From Pseudomonadota bacterium (GTDB lineage Bacteria; Pseudomonadota; Gammaproteobacteria; Burkholderiales; Burkholderiaceae_C): a DNA stretch of 64,000 bases. Where the stretch lies: positions 136,998 to 200,997 of the forward strand of contig JAKAZQ010000001.1 in NCBI GenBank assembly GCA_021815805.1, written 5' to 3'. The translations under genes and the position numbers were made by a program. The notes under the pieces were generated by a model that was not told the DNA's origin, made no database searches, and saw only the letters and a program-made list of their open reading frames with translations. This document shows positions 1-8,899 of this stretch, piece by piece (positions within the stretch are counted from its first letter, which is position 1; each line of letters begins with the position of its first letter).

Positions 1-19
1 GGGGCATCGGCGGGCACCT

Positions 20-448
20 TCACACCACGATGTCGCGCACGGCGTCGGGCATCCCGGCCTCGATCACCGCGGCCTCGCGCGCCTGATGCGTGGCGCGATC
101 CCAGACCTCGAAATGCGAGCCCATGCCGATGAGATCGATCTCGCGCTCGATGTGCGCCGCCGCACGCAACTCGGGGGAAATCAGCACGCGCCCGCTGGCG
201 TCGATCTCGGTCTCGGTGGCGTGTCCCAGGTAGATGCGCTTCCAGCCCTGCGCCGACATCGGCAGCGCGGCGATCTTGGCGCGGAATTCCTGCCATTGCT
301 GGTCGCCGAACATGAGCAGGCAGCCTTCCGGGCTCTTGGTCAGCGTGAGACGGCCGGCGGCCTGTGCCAGCAGCATGTCGCGGTGACGCGCAGGCACGGT
401 CATGCGACCCTTGCCGTCCAGCGTCAGCGCCGATATGCCGATGAACAC
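20..448 (-). CDS. mraZ: Transcriptional regulator MraZ
   Basis: MraZ is the DNA-binding repressor that opens the division and cell-wall (dcw) cluster; the rest of the cluster would lie left of the window. The protein (142 aa) shows the two AbrB-like SpoVT halves of the family, each with its D-x-x-G-R signature (LDGKGRMTVP near the N-terminus, IDASGRVLIS in the second half). I chose the GTG at 446-448 because it gives the family's usual N-terminus (FIGISALTLDGKGR) and has GGAG a few bases upstream; the open frame continues another 37 codons upstream without family similarity. A promoter and a three-box operator lie just upstream, consistent with autoregulation. Confidence 0.93.
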   Translation of the reverse strand: MFIGISALTLDGKGRMTVPARHRDMLLAQAAGRLTLTKSPEGCLLMFGDQQWQEFRAKIAALPMSAQGWKRIYLGHATETEIDASGRVLISPELRAAAHIEREIDLIGMGSHFEVWDRATHQAREAAVIEAGMPDAVRDIVV

Positions 449-496
449 GTGCTTCTCCGATTCCGCTCCGATTTGGCCAGGTGCGGGTTGCGAGCG

Positions 497-521
497 CTGC
501 ACTTTCACCCACTTTTCTGCA
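497..521 (-). promoter_or_regulatory. Candidate MraZ operator (three 10-bp-spaced boxes)
   Basis: Read on the minus strand, TGCAG (517-521), TGGGT (507-511) and TGCAG (497-501) recur at exact 10-bp spacing with purine-rich AAAAG/GAAAG spacers. The known MraZ site is a set of TGGGN repeats separated by 5 bases; here only the middle box is a full match and the outer two are degenerate. It lies between the promoter and the mraZ start. Confidence 0.5.
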
Positions 522-530
522 CCTGGCTGC

Positions 531-559
531 ACTGTATGGGGCAAACTGGAACCAGTCAA
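531..559 (-). promoter_or_regulatory. Predicted sigma-70 promoter of mraZ
   Basis: On the minus strand a TTGACT -35 box (554-559) and a TACAGT -10 box (531-536) are separated by 17 bases. It lies about 85 bases upstream of the mraZ GTG and reads into the operator repeats at 497-521. Confidence 0.6.
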
Positions 560-786
560 TACCGCTCAGCGAATTTCTCTTATCAAACAATGACTTAGCG
601 AGAATTCACATACTGTTGATTTGCACAGATATACAGAAAAAAACCCACTTGAAATAAGGACTTGAAGCCCGTGTTGCAAGTAACGGTTTGACGCCACGAC
701 CCCGACTGCGGGCGCCTGCATCTCCGGGGAAACCGCGTCCAGACGACGATTTGCGCACTGCTAGACTTTGCGCACGCTCAGGCGCC
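560..786. other. Non-coding divergent spacer mraZ/crcB
   Basis: This spacer is more AT-rich than the surrounding sequence, especially 580-660, which includes a run of A at 636-642. A further isolated TGGG (minus strand) sits near 643-646. No open frame here looks coding. I looked for a fluoride riboswitch ahead of crcB and did not recognise its conserved core. Confidence 0.4.
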
Positions 787-1206
787 ATGCGGACGGCGCG
801 CACCTCTCCTGTGCTGGATCCATCGGTGACGTACTTCTACCTCGGGCTGTTCGCCATACTCGGCGCCTTCGCGCGTTACGGTCAGTCGGAACTCGTGCCG
901 CTGGCCCTGGGCACGGCGTTTCCGTTCGCCACCCTTTCGATAAACGTCGCCGGCTCGCTGCTGATGGGCTTCCTGTTCACCTTCACGCTGGAGCGCGGCA
1001 ACCTGAGCAGCGAACTGCGCACCGGCATGCTCACCGGCGGGCTCGGCGCCTACACGACGTTCTCGACCTTCTCGCTGGAAGCGCGCGACCTGCTGCACGG
1101 CGGCCACCTGGCGCTGGCTCTGGTCTACATGCTGAGTTCGGCGCTGCTGTGCGTGCTCGGCGCCCTGTTCGGCCGCTGGCTGGCACGCCGGCGTGGCGCG
1201 CGCTGA
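787..1206 (+). CDS. crcB: Fluoride channel CrcB/Fluc
   Basis: Small integral membrane protein (about 139 aa) of the CrcB/Fluc family, which exports fluoride as a dual-topology dimer in the inner membrane. The four expected hydrophobic segments are visible, with the family signatures N-V-x-G-S near residue 45 (INVAGSLLMG) and the GGLGAYTTFSTF motif carrying the TM3 break and polar track. The start is uncertain: ATG 787 is used, but a GTG at 826 directly before the first membrane segment gives a length nearer the family norm. It is convergent with rnpB. Confidence 0.9.
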   Translation: MRTARTSPVLDPSVTYFYLGLFAILGAFARYGQSELVPLALGTAFPFATLSINVAGSLLMGFLFTFTLERGNLSSELRTGMLTGGLGAYTTFSTFSLEARDLLHGGHLALALVYMLSSALLCVLGALFGRWLARRRGAR

Positions 1207-1248
1207 GCCTGGATCGAGGCCCGCGGCCGCGCGCATTTCGGAAATAGA

Positions 1249-1585
1249 GGGCGAAGCAAGCCTGTAGGCCGGATTCTGTGCGCCGGTTTCCCGGCGTGGC
1301 AGTCATTCCTCTGGGCCGCGCGTTACCGCCACGGCTCGATGCCACCTACCCGCAGGCTCGCGCGGGCCGCGCTCCCGGCGCCTTGCGGCGCCCTCGCCTG
1401 CCTATTTGGTGTTGCTCCGGGTGGAGGTTGCCGCGTTTCACGTCCGCGCGGCTTGCGCCGCGCATACTCGTCTCTGTGGCCCTGTTCGTCGCGTCGCCGC
1501 GCACGGCCGTTAGCCGTCACCCTGCCCTGCGGAGTCCGGACCTTCCTCACCGCTTGCGCGGCGCGACTGCCCGGCCTGCTTCGCC
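1249..1585 (-). ncRNA. rnpB: RNase P RNA, bacterial type A
   Basis: Catalytic RNA that matures tRNA 5' ends. On the minus strand the conserved blocks appear in order: GAGGAAGGTCCGGACTCC, then GGGCAGGGTGA, an ACAGAGACGAG block, CCTCCACCCGGAGCAA followed by CCAAATAGGCAG, and AGAGGAATGACTGCC near the 3' end. The ends are set by helix P1, where GGCGAAGC at the 5' end pairs with GCTTCGCC at the 3' end. The length, about 337 nt, is normal for a proteobacterial RNA. It begins only 8 bases after the pyrC stop on the same strand, so processing from a pyrC read-through transcript is possible. Confidence 0.96.
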
Positions 1586-1593
1586 ACCGCGCA

Positions 1594-2673
1594 TTATGCC
1601 CGGGTGGCGGACGCCACGCGCCAGTGCAGCGTGGCGCCGGCATCGACCGGCACGATGCAGGTGTCCAGGTACTCGATGCTATCGGGAACGGTCCAGTCCT
1701 GGCGGCGCAATTGCAGGCGCCCGGCGTTGCGCGGCAGGCCGTAGAAGTCGGCGCCGAAATGGCTGGCGAACGCTTCGAGGCGCGGCAGGCAGCCCGCCTG
1801 CTCGAAGGCCTGCGCGTACAACTCCACGGCGTGCAGGGCGCTGAAGCAGCCCGCGCAGCCGCAATCCGCCTCCTTGGCGCCGCGTGCGTGCGGAGCCGAA
1901 TCGGTTCCGAGGAAAAAGCGCGGGTCGCCGCTGCCCGCCGCCTGCATCAGGCGCACGCGGTGGGAATCGCGCTTGAGCACCGGCAGGCAGTAGTAATGCG
2001 GACGCAAGCCGCCGCGGAACATGGCGTTGCGGCTGTGCAGCAGGTGGTGCGCGGTGATGGTGGCGGCCAGCAGCGGCGCGCCGCGCGCATCGCGCGCGTC
2101 GTGCGCCAGCACGAAATCCACCGCATCGGAGGTGGTGATGTGCTCGAGCACGATTTTCAGCGCCGGAAACTCGCGCCGCAGCGCCTGCAGGTGGCGCTCG
2201 ATGAACACCGCCTCGCGATCGAACACGTCGACCTCCGGATCCGTCACCTCGCCATGCACCAGCAACGGCATGCCCTCGCGCTGCATGGCCTCGAGCACGC
2301 CGTGCACGCGCCGCAGGTCGGTGACCCCGCTGTCGGAGTTGGTGGTGGCGCCGGCCGGGTACAGCTTGACCGCGAACACCGCGCCGCTGGCGCGCGCCCG
2401 TGCGATTTCCTGCGGCGGCGTGCGATCCGTCAGGTACAGGGTCATCAGCGGCTGGAAATCGGCTCCGGCGGGACGCGCCGCCAGCACCCGCTCGCGATAG
2501 GCCAGCGCCTGCGCGGTGTCGACCACCGGGGGCTTCAGGTTGGGCATGACGATGGCGCGCGCGAACTGCGCGGCGCTCCACGGCACGGTGCTGGCCAGCG
2601 CGTCGCCGTCGCGCAGGTGCAGGTGCCAGTCGTCGGGACGCGTGATGCTCAGGGTCTGCGGCGTATCTTGCAT
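1594..2673 (-). CDS. pyrC: Dihydroorotase, class II
   Basis: Catalyses the reversible cyclisation of N-carbamoyl-aspartate to dihydroorotate in de novo pyrimidine synthesis. The protein (359 aa, usual for the E. coli-type class) has the metal-binding H-x-H near the N-terminus (DWHLHLRDG), the lysine that becomes carboxylated ([16 protein letters not shown]), further metal histidines ([17 protein letters not shown]) and the C-terminal catalytic Asp in LGTDSAPH. The ATG at 2671-2673 fits the family N-terminus; the frame is open further upstream but would run into the neighbouring ABC transporter. It lies 31 bases downstream of that gene on the same strand. Confidence 0.96.
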   Translation of the reverse strand: MQDTPQTLSITRPDDWHLHLRDGDALASTVPWSAAQFARAIVMPNLKPPVVDTAQALAYRERVLAARPAGADFQPLMTLYLTDRTPPQEIARARASGAVFAVKLYPAGATTNSDSGVTDLRRVHGVLEAMQREGMPLLVHGEVTDPEVDVFDREAVFIERHLQALRREFPALKIVLEHITTSDAVDFVLAHDARDARGAPLLAATITAHHLLHSRNAMFRGGLRPHYYCLPVLKRDSHRVRLMQAAGSGDPRFFLGTDSAPHARGAKEADCGCAGCFSALHAVELYAQAFEQAGCLPRLEAFASHFGADFYGLPRNAGRLQLRRQDWTVPDSIEYLDTCIVPVDAGATLHWRVASATRA

Positions 2674-2704
2674 GCCGGTGATGGTAGCGGGCGACGGCGC
2701 GGCC

Positions 2705-4552
2705 TCAGGCCACGCGCGCCAGTTCCGGCAGCGGCGGGTCGGCATCGTCGCCCTGGCGCTGCAGTTCCCACATGCGCGCGTACAGTCCGCCCGCGGCGAG
2801 CAGTTCGGCATGGGTGCCGCGCTCCTGGACGCGTCCATCGGCCAGCACCAGGATCTGGTCCGCGTCGACCACCGTGGACAGGCGATGCGCGATGATCAGC
2901 GTGGTGCGCTGGCGCGCCGCCTCGCGGATCTCGGCCTGGATGGCGCGCTCGTTGGCCGAGTCGAGTTGCGACGTGGCCTCGTCGAAGATCAGCAGCGCAG
3001 GCTCCTTGAGCAGGGCCCGTGCAATCGCCACGCGCTGCTTCTCGCCGCCGGACAGCTTCAGTCCTCGTTCGCCGACCTGGGTCTGGTCGCCCAGCGGCTG
3101 GCGCTGGATCAGCGCCTCGAGTTGCGCCGCGCGCAAGGCGCGTCCGATCTGCGCGGGCGTCGCGTCGGGCCGGCCGTAGGCAATGTTGTAGGCGATGGTG
3201 TCGTTGAACAGCACCGTATCCTGCGGCACCAGGCCGAGGGCGGCGCGCAGGCTCGATTGGCTGACGCGTGCGATGTCCTGGTCGTCGATCAGGATGCGCC
3301 CGGACTGCGGGTCGTAGAAGCGGAACAGCAGGCGCGACAGCGTCGACTTGCCGGCGCCGGAGGGACCGACCACCGCCACGGTGCTGCCCGCCGGAATCTC
3401 GAAACTCAGCCCCTTGAGCACCTCGTGCCCGGGCTGGTAGGCGAAGTGCACCTGCTCGAAACGCACGGCCCCGCCGCGCACCCGCAACGCCGGAGCCTGC
3501 GCGATGTCGGCCACCTCGCGTTCCTGCCGCAGGATGGTGAACATGCGCTCGATGTCGGTCAGGGCCTGGCGCAGCTCGCGGTACACCACGCCGAGAAAGC
3601 CCAGCGGGGCGTACAACTGGATCATGAAGGCGTTCACCAGCACCAGGTCGCCGAGGCTCATGCGGCCGTCGACCACGCCGACCGTGGCACGCCAGACGAG
3701 CAGGGTCACGGCGCCGGCGATGATCACGCTCTGGCCCAGGTTCAGCACGGACAGGGAATTCTGCGAGCGCACCGCGGCATGCATCCAGCGCTGCAGGTTC
3801 TCGTCGTAGCGCTGCGCCTCGTAAGCCTCGTTGCCGAACATCTTCACCGTCTCGTAGTTCAGCAGCGCATCCACGGCGCGCTGGTTGGCACGCGAATCCT
3901 GCTCGTTCATGGTGCGCCGCAGGCCGGTGCGCCACTCGGTGACGACCACCGTGAAGCCGATGTAGAGCACCAGCGCGGCCAGCGCCACGCCGGCGAACCA
4001 CCAGTCGTAGCGCACCACCAGAATGCCTATGACCAGGCCCATTTCCACCAGGGTGGGCAGGATGCTGTACAGCGTGTAAGAGACCAGGCTCGAGATGCTG
4101 CGGGTGCCGCGCTCGATGTCGCGCGACATGCCGCCGGTCTGGCGCTGCAGGTGGTAGTGCAGCGACAGCGAGAACAGGTGCTCGAACACCTGCAGCGCGA
4201 TACGCCGAACCGCCCCCTGGGTGACGCGCGAAAACACGACTTCGCGCAATTCGGTGAACAGCGAAACCGAGATGCGCAGCGCTCCGTAGGCCAGCAGCAG
4301 CGCCACCGGAACGACCAGCACGGCGCGCGGGTCCCCGGGGCGCAACTGCAGGTCGTCGACGATGTGCTTGAGCACGATGGGCACGCCGACGTTGGCGAGC
4401 TTGGCCGCCACCAGCAGGAGCAGCGCGCCGACCACGCGCACGCGGTAGTGCCACAGATACGGCACAAGGTGGCGCACGGCGGCCCAGCGCGCTCCTGGCG
4501 GAGATGGCTGCGCCGACGCTGGCGGCGGCGCGGAACTGGCGTGGTGTCGCAT
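2705..4552 (-). CDS. Atm1/ABCB7-type ABC exporter (fused permease-ATPase)
   Basis: A half-size exporter of 615 aa: an N-terminal six-helix membrane domain (about residues 25-330) followed by an ATPase domain. The ATPase has Walker [10 protein letters not shown] (about residue 391), signature [16 protein letters not shown] (about 498) and Walker [10 protein letters not shown] (about 521). The membrane-domain motif [10 protein letters not shown] is typical of the Atm1/HMT1 branch, whose bacterial members export glutathione or glutathione persulfide conjugates and can give heavy-metal tolerance. Substrate is inferred from that branch, not shown. It is divergent from the thioesterase gene. Confidence 0.88.
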   Translation of the reverse strand: MRHHASSAPPPASAQPSPPGARWAAVRHLVPYLWHYRVRVVGALLLLVAAKLANVGVPIVLKHIVDDLQLRPGDPRAVLVVPVALLLAYGALRISVSLFTELREVVFSRVTQGAVRRIALQVFEHLFSLSLHYHLQRQTGGMSRDIERGTRSISSLVSYTLYSILPTLVEMGLVIGILVVRYDWWFAGVALAALVLYIGFTVVVTEWRTGLRRTMNEQDSRANQRAVDALLNYETVKMFGNEAYEAQRYDENLQRWMHAAVRSQNSLSVLNLGQSVIIAGAVTLLVWRATVGVVDGRMSLGDLVLVNAFMIQLYAPLGFLGVVYRELRQALTDIERMFTILRQEREVADIAQAPALRVRGGAVRFEQVHFAYQPGHEVLKGLSFEIPAGSTVAVVGPSGAGKSTLSRLLFRFYDPQSGRILIDDQDIARVSQSSLRAALGLVPQDTVLFNDTIAYNIAYGRPDATPAQIGRALRAAQLEALIQRQPLGDQTQVGERGLKLSGGEKQRVAIARALLKEPALLIFDEATSQLDSANERAIQAEIREAARQRTTLIIAHRLSTVVDADQILVLADGRVQERGTHAELLAAGGLYARMWELQRQGDDADPPLPELARVA

Positions 4553-4681
4553 GAAACAAAGGGATAATGAGGCTTGCCGGGAGCGCGTCAGCAGGCTGTT
4601 AGGCGACGCGCGTCGGCGATTGATACATTATTGAGCTTCGGCCCGGTTCCTGCTCGGGCATTCCCGGACAAAACCCGTATC

Positions 4682-5077
4682 GTGGATTCCCCGCAAAGCC
4701 TTCCGACCCATCCCGAGCCCATCCTGCGCATCCACCCGATGCCCTCCGATGTCAACATGCACGGAGACATCTTCGGCGGCTGGATCATGGCGCAGGTGGA
4801 CATCGCCGGAGGCATCGTCGCGGCGCGTCGCGCCAAGGGCCGCGTGGCCACCGTGGCCGTGAACCAGTTCGTGTTCAAGCATCCGGTGCTGGTCGGCGAT
4901 CTGCTGTCGCTGTACGCGAAGGTGGTGCGCATCGGGCGCACGTCGATCACCGTGGACGTCGAGGTCTACGCCGAGCGCGGCATTCCCGACACCCAGGTGT
5001 TCCGCGTCACCGAGGCCACGCTGACCTACGTCGCGGTGGGCGAGGACCGTCGCCCGCGTGTGGTACCGGCCGAGTAG
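4682..5077 (+). CDS. Acyl-CoA thioesterase, YciA-type hotdog fold
   Basis: Hydrolyses acyl-CoA thioesters. The single hotdog domain shows the family hallmark N-x-H-G-D-I-F-G-G-W (MHGDIFGGWIMAQVD) with the catalytic Asp, followed by AVNQFVFKHPVLVGD and a C-terminal beta region. Homologues have about 15-20 residues before this motif. The GTG at 4682 gives that spacing but lacks a clear ribosome-binding site; ATG 4739 (MPSDVNMHGD) is the other candidate. The frame is open upstream to 4574 without family similarity. Confidence 0.85.
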   Translation: MDSPQSLPTHPEPILRIHPMPSDVNMHGDIFGGWIMAQVDIAGGIVAARRAKGRVATVAVNQFVFKHPVLVGDLLSLYAKVVRIGRTSITVDVEVYAERGIPDTQVFRVTEATLTYVAVGEDRRPRVVPAE

Positions 5078-5132
5078 CCCGCGCCGGGCGCCGCATCCCG
5101 ACGCGGCAGGTCGACGCCGCGCCGCAATGCAA

Positions 5133-5154
5133 ACACCGCCCCGGAGGGCGGTGT
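5133..5154 (-). terminator. Hairpin terminator after rplY
   Basis: A perfect 9-bp stem (ACACCGCCC, 5133-5141, with GGGCGGTGT, 5146-5154) closes a CGGA loop between the convergent thioesterase and rplY genes. Only a short T-rich tail follows on the minus strand. It may serve both directions. Confidence 0.6.
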
Positions 5155-5175
5155 CTGTGGCGCGGATGCCGGGGT

Positions 5176-5790
5176 TCAGGCCGAGGCTTCGCCGGCGGCT
5201 TCCTCGCCACCGGCTGCGGCCTCGCCGGCGCCCAGGCTCAGCACCGTGGCGATCACCGGGTTCTCGGCACCGTGGGTGACCACGGTCAGGCCGGCCGGCA
5301 GCGCCAGATCGCTGACATGCAGCGACTGCCCCTTGCGCAGCTTGCTGAGGTCGACCTCGAGGAATTCCGGCAAGTCGTTCGGCAGGCAGGAGATCTCGAG
5401 TTCGCTGGCCACGTGGCTGATCATCGCGCCGTCCAGTTTGACCGCCGGGGACTCCTCGGCACCCTTGAAGTGCAGTGGCACCTTCATCGAGATCTTGCGA
5501 TCCGCGGCGATGCGCAGGAAATCCACGTGAAGCACCTGGTGGACCTTGAAGGGATGCACCTGGAAGGCCTTCAGCAGCACCTTGCTCTGCTGCTCGCCCA
5601 CCGTCAGGTCGAGCACCGACGAATGGAACTGTTCTTTCTTCAGGGCGTGGAACAGCGCGTTGTGATCGAGTTCGATCAGCTGCGGCGGCTGCTCGCCACC
5701 GTAGACGATGCCGGGTACCTTGCCGGCACGGCGCATGCGGCGGCTCGCACCGGTACCTTGCGCCTGACGTTCAAATGCGACGACTTTCAT
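5176..5790 (-). CDS. rplY: 50S ribosomal protein L25/general stress protein Ctc
   Basis: Long (CTC/TL5-type) L25 of about 204 aa. The N-terminal 5S rRNA-binding domain (about 1-95, with [13 protein letters not shown] and [13 protein letters not shown]) is followed by the C-terminal beta domain and an acidic, Ala/Gly-rich tail ([12 protein letters not shown]). ATG 5788-5790 has AGGAG just upstream. It follows prs on the same strand, the standard arrangement in beta- and gammaproteobacteria, and ends at a GC hairpin. Confidence 0.96.
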   Translation of the reverse strand: MKVVAFERQAQGTGASRRMRRAGKVPGIVYGGEQPPQLIELDHNALFHALKKEQFHSSVLDLTVGEQQSKVLLKAFQVHPFKVHQVLHVDFLRIAADRKISMKVPLHFKGAEESPAVKLDGAMISHVASELEISCLPNDLPEFLEVDLSKLRKGQSLHVSDLALPAGLTVVTHGAENPVIATVLSLGAGEAAAGGEEAAGEASA

Positions 5791-5892
5791 GTCGACTCCT
5801 GGAAAGGGGCCTGCGACCCCGGGGTGAAGGCGCCGGGCTCGCGACCAGCACGGCACCTGGAAAGCCACGGCCGGGCGGCCGCGGCGAAACAC

Positions 5893-6864
5893 TCAGAACA
5901 GGGTCTCCTGTTCGTTGAACAATTGCAGCACCGAGCCGCCCTGCGCGATGCGCATCATGGTCTGCGCGATCAGCGGCGCAGCCGACAGCTGGCGCACCTT
6001 GCGGCTGTTCAGCGCCGCGTCGCGCAGCGGAATGGTGTTGGTGACCACCACCTCATCGAGGTCGCTGGCGTTGATGCGCTCGATCGCCGGACCCGAGAAC
6101 ACCGGATGGGTACAGTAGGCGACCACGCTGCGCGCGCCGCGCTCCTTGAGCACCTCGGCGGCCTTCACCAGCGTGCCCGCGGTATCGACCATGTCGTCCA
6201 TGATGATGCAGTTGCGACCGTCGATCTCGCCGATCACGTTCATCACTTCCGACACGTTCGGCTTCGGGCGCCGCTTGTCGATGATCGCCAGGTCGCAGTC
6301 CATCAGCTTGGCCAGCGCGCGCGCGCGCACCACGCCGCCGATGTCCGGCGACACGACGATCAGGTCGTCGTCGTTTTTCTCGCGCAGGTCGCCCAGCAGG
6401 ATCGGCGACGCGTAGATGTTGTCCACCGGGATGTCGAAGAAACCCTGGATCTGGTCGGCATGCAGATCCATGGTGACCACGCGCGCGATACCCACCGCCT
6501 GCAGCATGTTGGCCACCACCTTCGCGGTGATCGGCACCCGGCTCGAACGCGGGCGCCGATCCTGGCGCGCGTAGCCGTAATAGGGAATGACCGCGGTGAT
6601 GCGCCCGGCCGAGGCGCGCTTCAGCGCATCGGCCATCACCAGCAGTTCCATCAGGTTGTCGTTGGTCGGCGCGCAGGTCGACTGCAGGATGAACACCTCC
6701 CGCGCGCGCACGTTCTGCTGGATCTCGACCGTCACCTCGCCGTCGGAAAACCGCCCGACGAAGGCCTGGCCCATGCCGATGCCGAGTTGCTCGACCACCT
6801 GCTGCGCCAGCGCCGGGTTGGCGTTTCCGGTGAAGACGACGAAATCGGCCGCGTGGGATGTCAT
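5893..6864 (-). CDS. prs: Ribose-phosphate pyrophosphokinase
   Basis: Makes PRPP from ribose 5-phosphate and ATP, supplying purine, pyrimidine, NAD, His and Trp synthesis. The class I enzyme signature is complete: FSDGE near the N-terminus, the ATP-site YYGYARQDR, the flexible catalytic loop with H in [12 protein letters not shown], and the PRPP-binding loop [10 protein letters not shown] chose ATG 6862-6864 ([13 protein letters not shown]), giving 323 aa; the frame also offers an ATG 11 codons upstream. It lies between tRNA-Gln and rplY. Confidence 0.97.
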   Translation of the reverse strand: MTSHAADFVVFTGNANPALAQQVVEQLGIGMGQAFVGRFSDGEVTVEIQQNVRAREVFILQSTCAPTNDNLMELLVMADALKRASAGRITAVIPYYGYARQDRRPRSSRVPITAKVVANMLQAVGIARVVTMDLHADQIQGFFDIPVDNIYASPILLGDLREKNDDDLIVVSPDIGGVVRARALAKLMDCDLAIIDKRRPKPNVSEVMNVIGEIDGRNCIIMDDMVDTAGTLVKAAEVLKERGARSVVAYCTHPVFSGPAIERINASDLDEVVVTNTIPLRDAALNSRKVRQLSAAPLIAQTMMRIAQGGSVLQLFNEQETLF

Positions 6865-6971
6865 GATGAAAGCTGCTACTGGCGCTGCGAAAGACATCGA
6901 GACCGCGCGTACGGCCGGGCGCCGTGTCGCAGCGCGACCGGCCGCTGCGAGTCGGTCAGGCCCTCAGGGGG

Positions 6972-7045
6972 CTGGGGAGGAAGGATTCGAACCCTCGAAT
7001 GCCGGAATCAAAATCCGGTGCCTTAACCAACTTGGCGACTCCCCA
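6972..7045 (-). tRNA. tRNA-Gln (UUG anticodon)
   Basis: A 74-nt cloverleaf on the minus strand: acceptor TGGGGAG paired with CTCCCCA, D arm with AAGTTGGTTAAGG, anticodon stem-loop CCGGATTTTGATTCCGG with anticodon TTG, T arm with GGTTCGAATCC. The discriminator base is G and the CCA tail is not encoded. It lies between ispE and prs, its usual place in this bacterial group, and is probably processed from the same transcript. Confidence 0.96.
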
Positions 7046-7268
7046 ACATCTCGACGCACCCCCGCGATCGCTCACGGGGCTTACGGGGGCCGCGACCCTC
7101 GGATGACGCTGCCATCCGCAATGTGTCGCGACACCTTGCAAATTCTACGCAATCTCGCGCGGTTTCCGAAACGCCGCGACGCCTGCGTCACTGCCCGACC
7201 ACATGGCGTACGCACGGGCGCACGCCTCGAATCGCGGCTCTCGAACCGCTACTCTCCATCCGCCACTG

Positions 7269-8267
7269 TCAATCCGCCACCCAATGCGCCAGCGGATGCC
7301 TGCGCAGCGTACGGCAGACCCGAACCGCCCACTGCGACGGCGCATTCGGCAGCACATCGTCGTCGGCATGCGGCCACGGAGCGAACATCGCCGACCCCGA
7401 ACCGCTCATGCGCGCCGCACCCGGCCCGCAACAGGCTTCCAGCCACCGCTCCAACGCGCCGAGCTGCGGCAGCAGGCGCGCCGCCACCGGCTGCAGATCG
7501 TTGGCTCCGAAGGCCAGCACCCTGCGCATGCGCTGCGCGGCCTGCCCTGCGTTCGCCTGCCCTGCGTTCGCCTGACCTGCGTTGGCCTCACCCGCATCCG
7601 CCTGCCGTGCACCGAATGCCGCAGCGTCCTGCGCGAGTTCCCTTTTGAGGTACCCGCAAAAGCCCTCCATTGTGCGAGCCGGCGTATTCCTTGTCAAGGA
7701 ATCGTGAGCAAAAACCTGTGCCGTGGACAAGCCGGCGCCGGGCCATGCCACCACCGCGCGCCACTGCGGCAGGTGCAGGGCTCGCAGGCGCTCTCCCGCG
7801 CCTTCGGCGAAGGCGGCCTCGCCGAACACGAACACCGGCACGTCGGCGCCGAGACGAGCGCCGAGTTCCTGCAACTGCGCACGGCGCAGCCCGAGGCCCC
7901 AGAGCCGATTCAGCGCGAGCAGCACGCTGGCGGCGTCCGAGCTGCCCCCGCCGAGACCTGCCTGCACCGGAATGCGCTTGCGCACGCGCATGTGCACGCC
8001 GAACCGACAGTTCGCATGCTGTTGCAGTGCGCGCGCCGCGCGCAGGCACAGATCGTCGTCCGGCAGCCCGTCAGCGCCCTCGCGCGACACCGCGGGATGG
8101 TCACGCAGCTCGAAATCGATCTCGTCGCACCAGTCGATGAACTGGAACACGCTCTGCAACGCGTGCAGGCCGTCGTCGCGGCGGCCCAGCACATGCAGGA
8201 ACCAGTTCAGCTTGGCCGGCGCCGGAACGCCCAGCAGCGCGCGCAGCGCCGGCGGCCGCGCGCTCAT
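7269..8267 (-). CDS. ispE: 4-diphosphocytidyl-2-C-methyl-D-erythritol kinase
   Basis: ATP-dependent kinase of the MEP isoprenoid pathway, a GHMP-family enzyme. Visible motifs: PAPAKLNWFLHVLGRRDDG at the N-terminus, the GHMP ATP loop PVQAGLGGGSSDAASVLL, and the C-terminal glycine motif ARMSGSGSAMF. At 332 aa it is longer than the usual 280-300 aa; the excess comes from an Ala/Gly/Gln/Asn-rich insert between residues about 217 and 242, encoded by five tandem 15-bp units. The ATG at 8265-8267 overlaps the lolB stop by 4 bases. Confidence 0.94.
   Translation of the reverse strand: MSARPPALRALLGVPAPAKLNWFLHVLGRRDDGLHALQSVFQFIDWCDEIDFELRDHPAVSREGADGLPDDDLCLRAARALQQHANCRFGVHMRVRKRIPVQAGLGGGSSDAASVLLALNRLWGLGLRRAQLQELGARLGADVPVFVFGEAAFAEGAGERLRALHLPQWRAVVAWPGAGLSTAQVFAHDSLTRNTPARTMEGFCGYLKRELAQDAAAFGARQADAGEANAGQANAGQANAGQAAQRMRRVLAFGANDLQPVAARLLPQLGALERWLEACCGPGAARMSGSGSAMFAPWPHADDDVLPNAPSQWAVRVCRTLRRHPLAHWVAD
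7541..7615. repeat. Five 15-bp tandem repeats inside ispE
   Basis: Units start at 7541, 7556, 7571, 7586 and 7601. The first two (CCTGCCCTGCGTTCG on the plus strand) are identical and the rest diverge progressively. The unit is a multiple of 3, so copy-number change alters protein length without shifting the frame; the encoded repeat is of the form A-G-Q-A-N. Confidence 0.9.
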
Positions 8268-8899
8268 GGCGCGCTCGCGGCGGCCCCCGCGAGCGCGCGG
8301 GACACCGTCATGCAGGGCGCGTCCGGCGACGCCGCCGCCGGGGTGTCGATGACCAGGCTCAGCCGCTGCAGGTCGTCGCCCTGACGACGCTGCAGGCGCA
8401 GGATGTACGGCACGCCGGCGCGCCGGCGCAGGTGCACCTGCCAGCCGAGCTGCTCGAACCCCCCCTGCGACAGTGCGCGCCAGGGCAGCGCGGCCGCCGG
8501 GCGGCCGCGCAACCAGTCGCGCAACGCCGTTCGCGGCAAGCGCACACCGAGCATGACCTGGGTCATATCCTCGAACGACGGGAAGCTGCGCCGCGTGCGG
8601 CCGTCGTCGACGCTGGCGGCGTCGGCGTTCCAGCTTGCGCGCATCAGCACCTGGCCGAGCGGCGACGCGAGCTCCAGGCGTCCGCCGTCGCCGTCCAGGC
8701 GCAACGCGAAGGAGCCGTACAGGTCGTGCGCCCGCGGCCCCTGCTCGACCACCGAAATGCGCCCGCGGTAGTCGAGCGCGCAGGCACCATGCACGCCGCG
8801 CAGCGGCGGTCGCGTGGCGCAGGCGCCGAGCAGCACGGCAAGCCCTGCCGCGACGCATGCGCGCAGCAGGCGGGGGCGCATCCCGCGCAGATTGCGCAT
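8264..8899 (-). CDS. lolB: Outer-membrane lipoprotein insertase LolB
   Basis: Receives lipoproteins from LolA and inserts them in the outer membrane. The protein (211 aa) has a lipoprotein signal with lipobox LLGAC, then a region matching LolB, with the core DLYGSFALRLDGDGGRLELAS and the later GRPAAALPWRAL segment. Start ATG 8897-8899 overlaps the TPR gene's stop by one base, and its own stop overlaps the ispE start (4 bases). An in-frame ATG six codons later is an alternative. The order TPR-lolB-ispE is standard for the group and supports the call despite weak sequence conservation in this family. Confidence 0.85.
   Translation of the reverse strand: MRNLRGMRPRLLRACVAAGLAVLLGACATRPPLRGVHGACALDYRGRISVVEQGPRAHDLYGSFALRLDGDGGRLELASPLGQVLMRASWNADAASVDDGRTRRSFPSFEDMTQVMLGVRLPRTALRDWLRGRPAAALPWRALSQGGFEQLGWQVHLRRRAGVPYILRLQRRQGDDLQRLSLVIDTPAAASPDAPCMTVSRALAGAAASAP

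Noticed and set aside
560-786. Fluoride riboswitch before crcB
   Set aside because: The conserved crcB-motif core was not recognisable.
7541-7615. CRISPR array (also considered for 13124-13179 and 19651-19726)
   Set aside because: The units are contiguous and 14-16 bp long with no unique spacers, and no cas genes are present.
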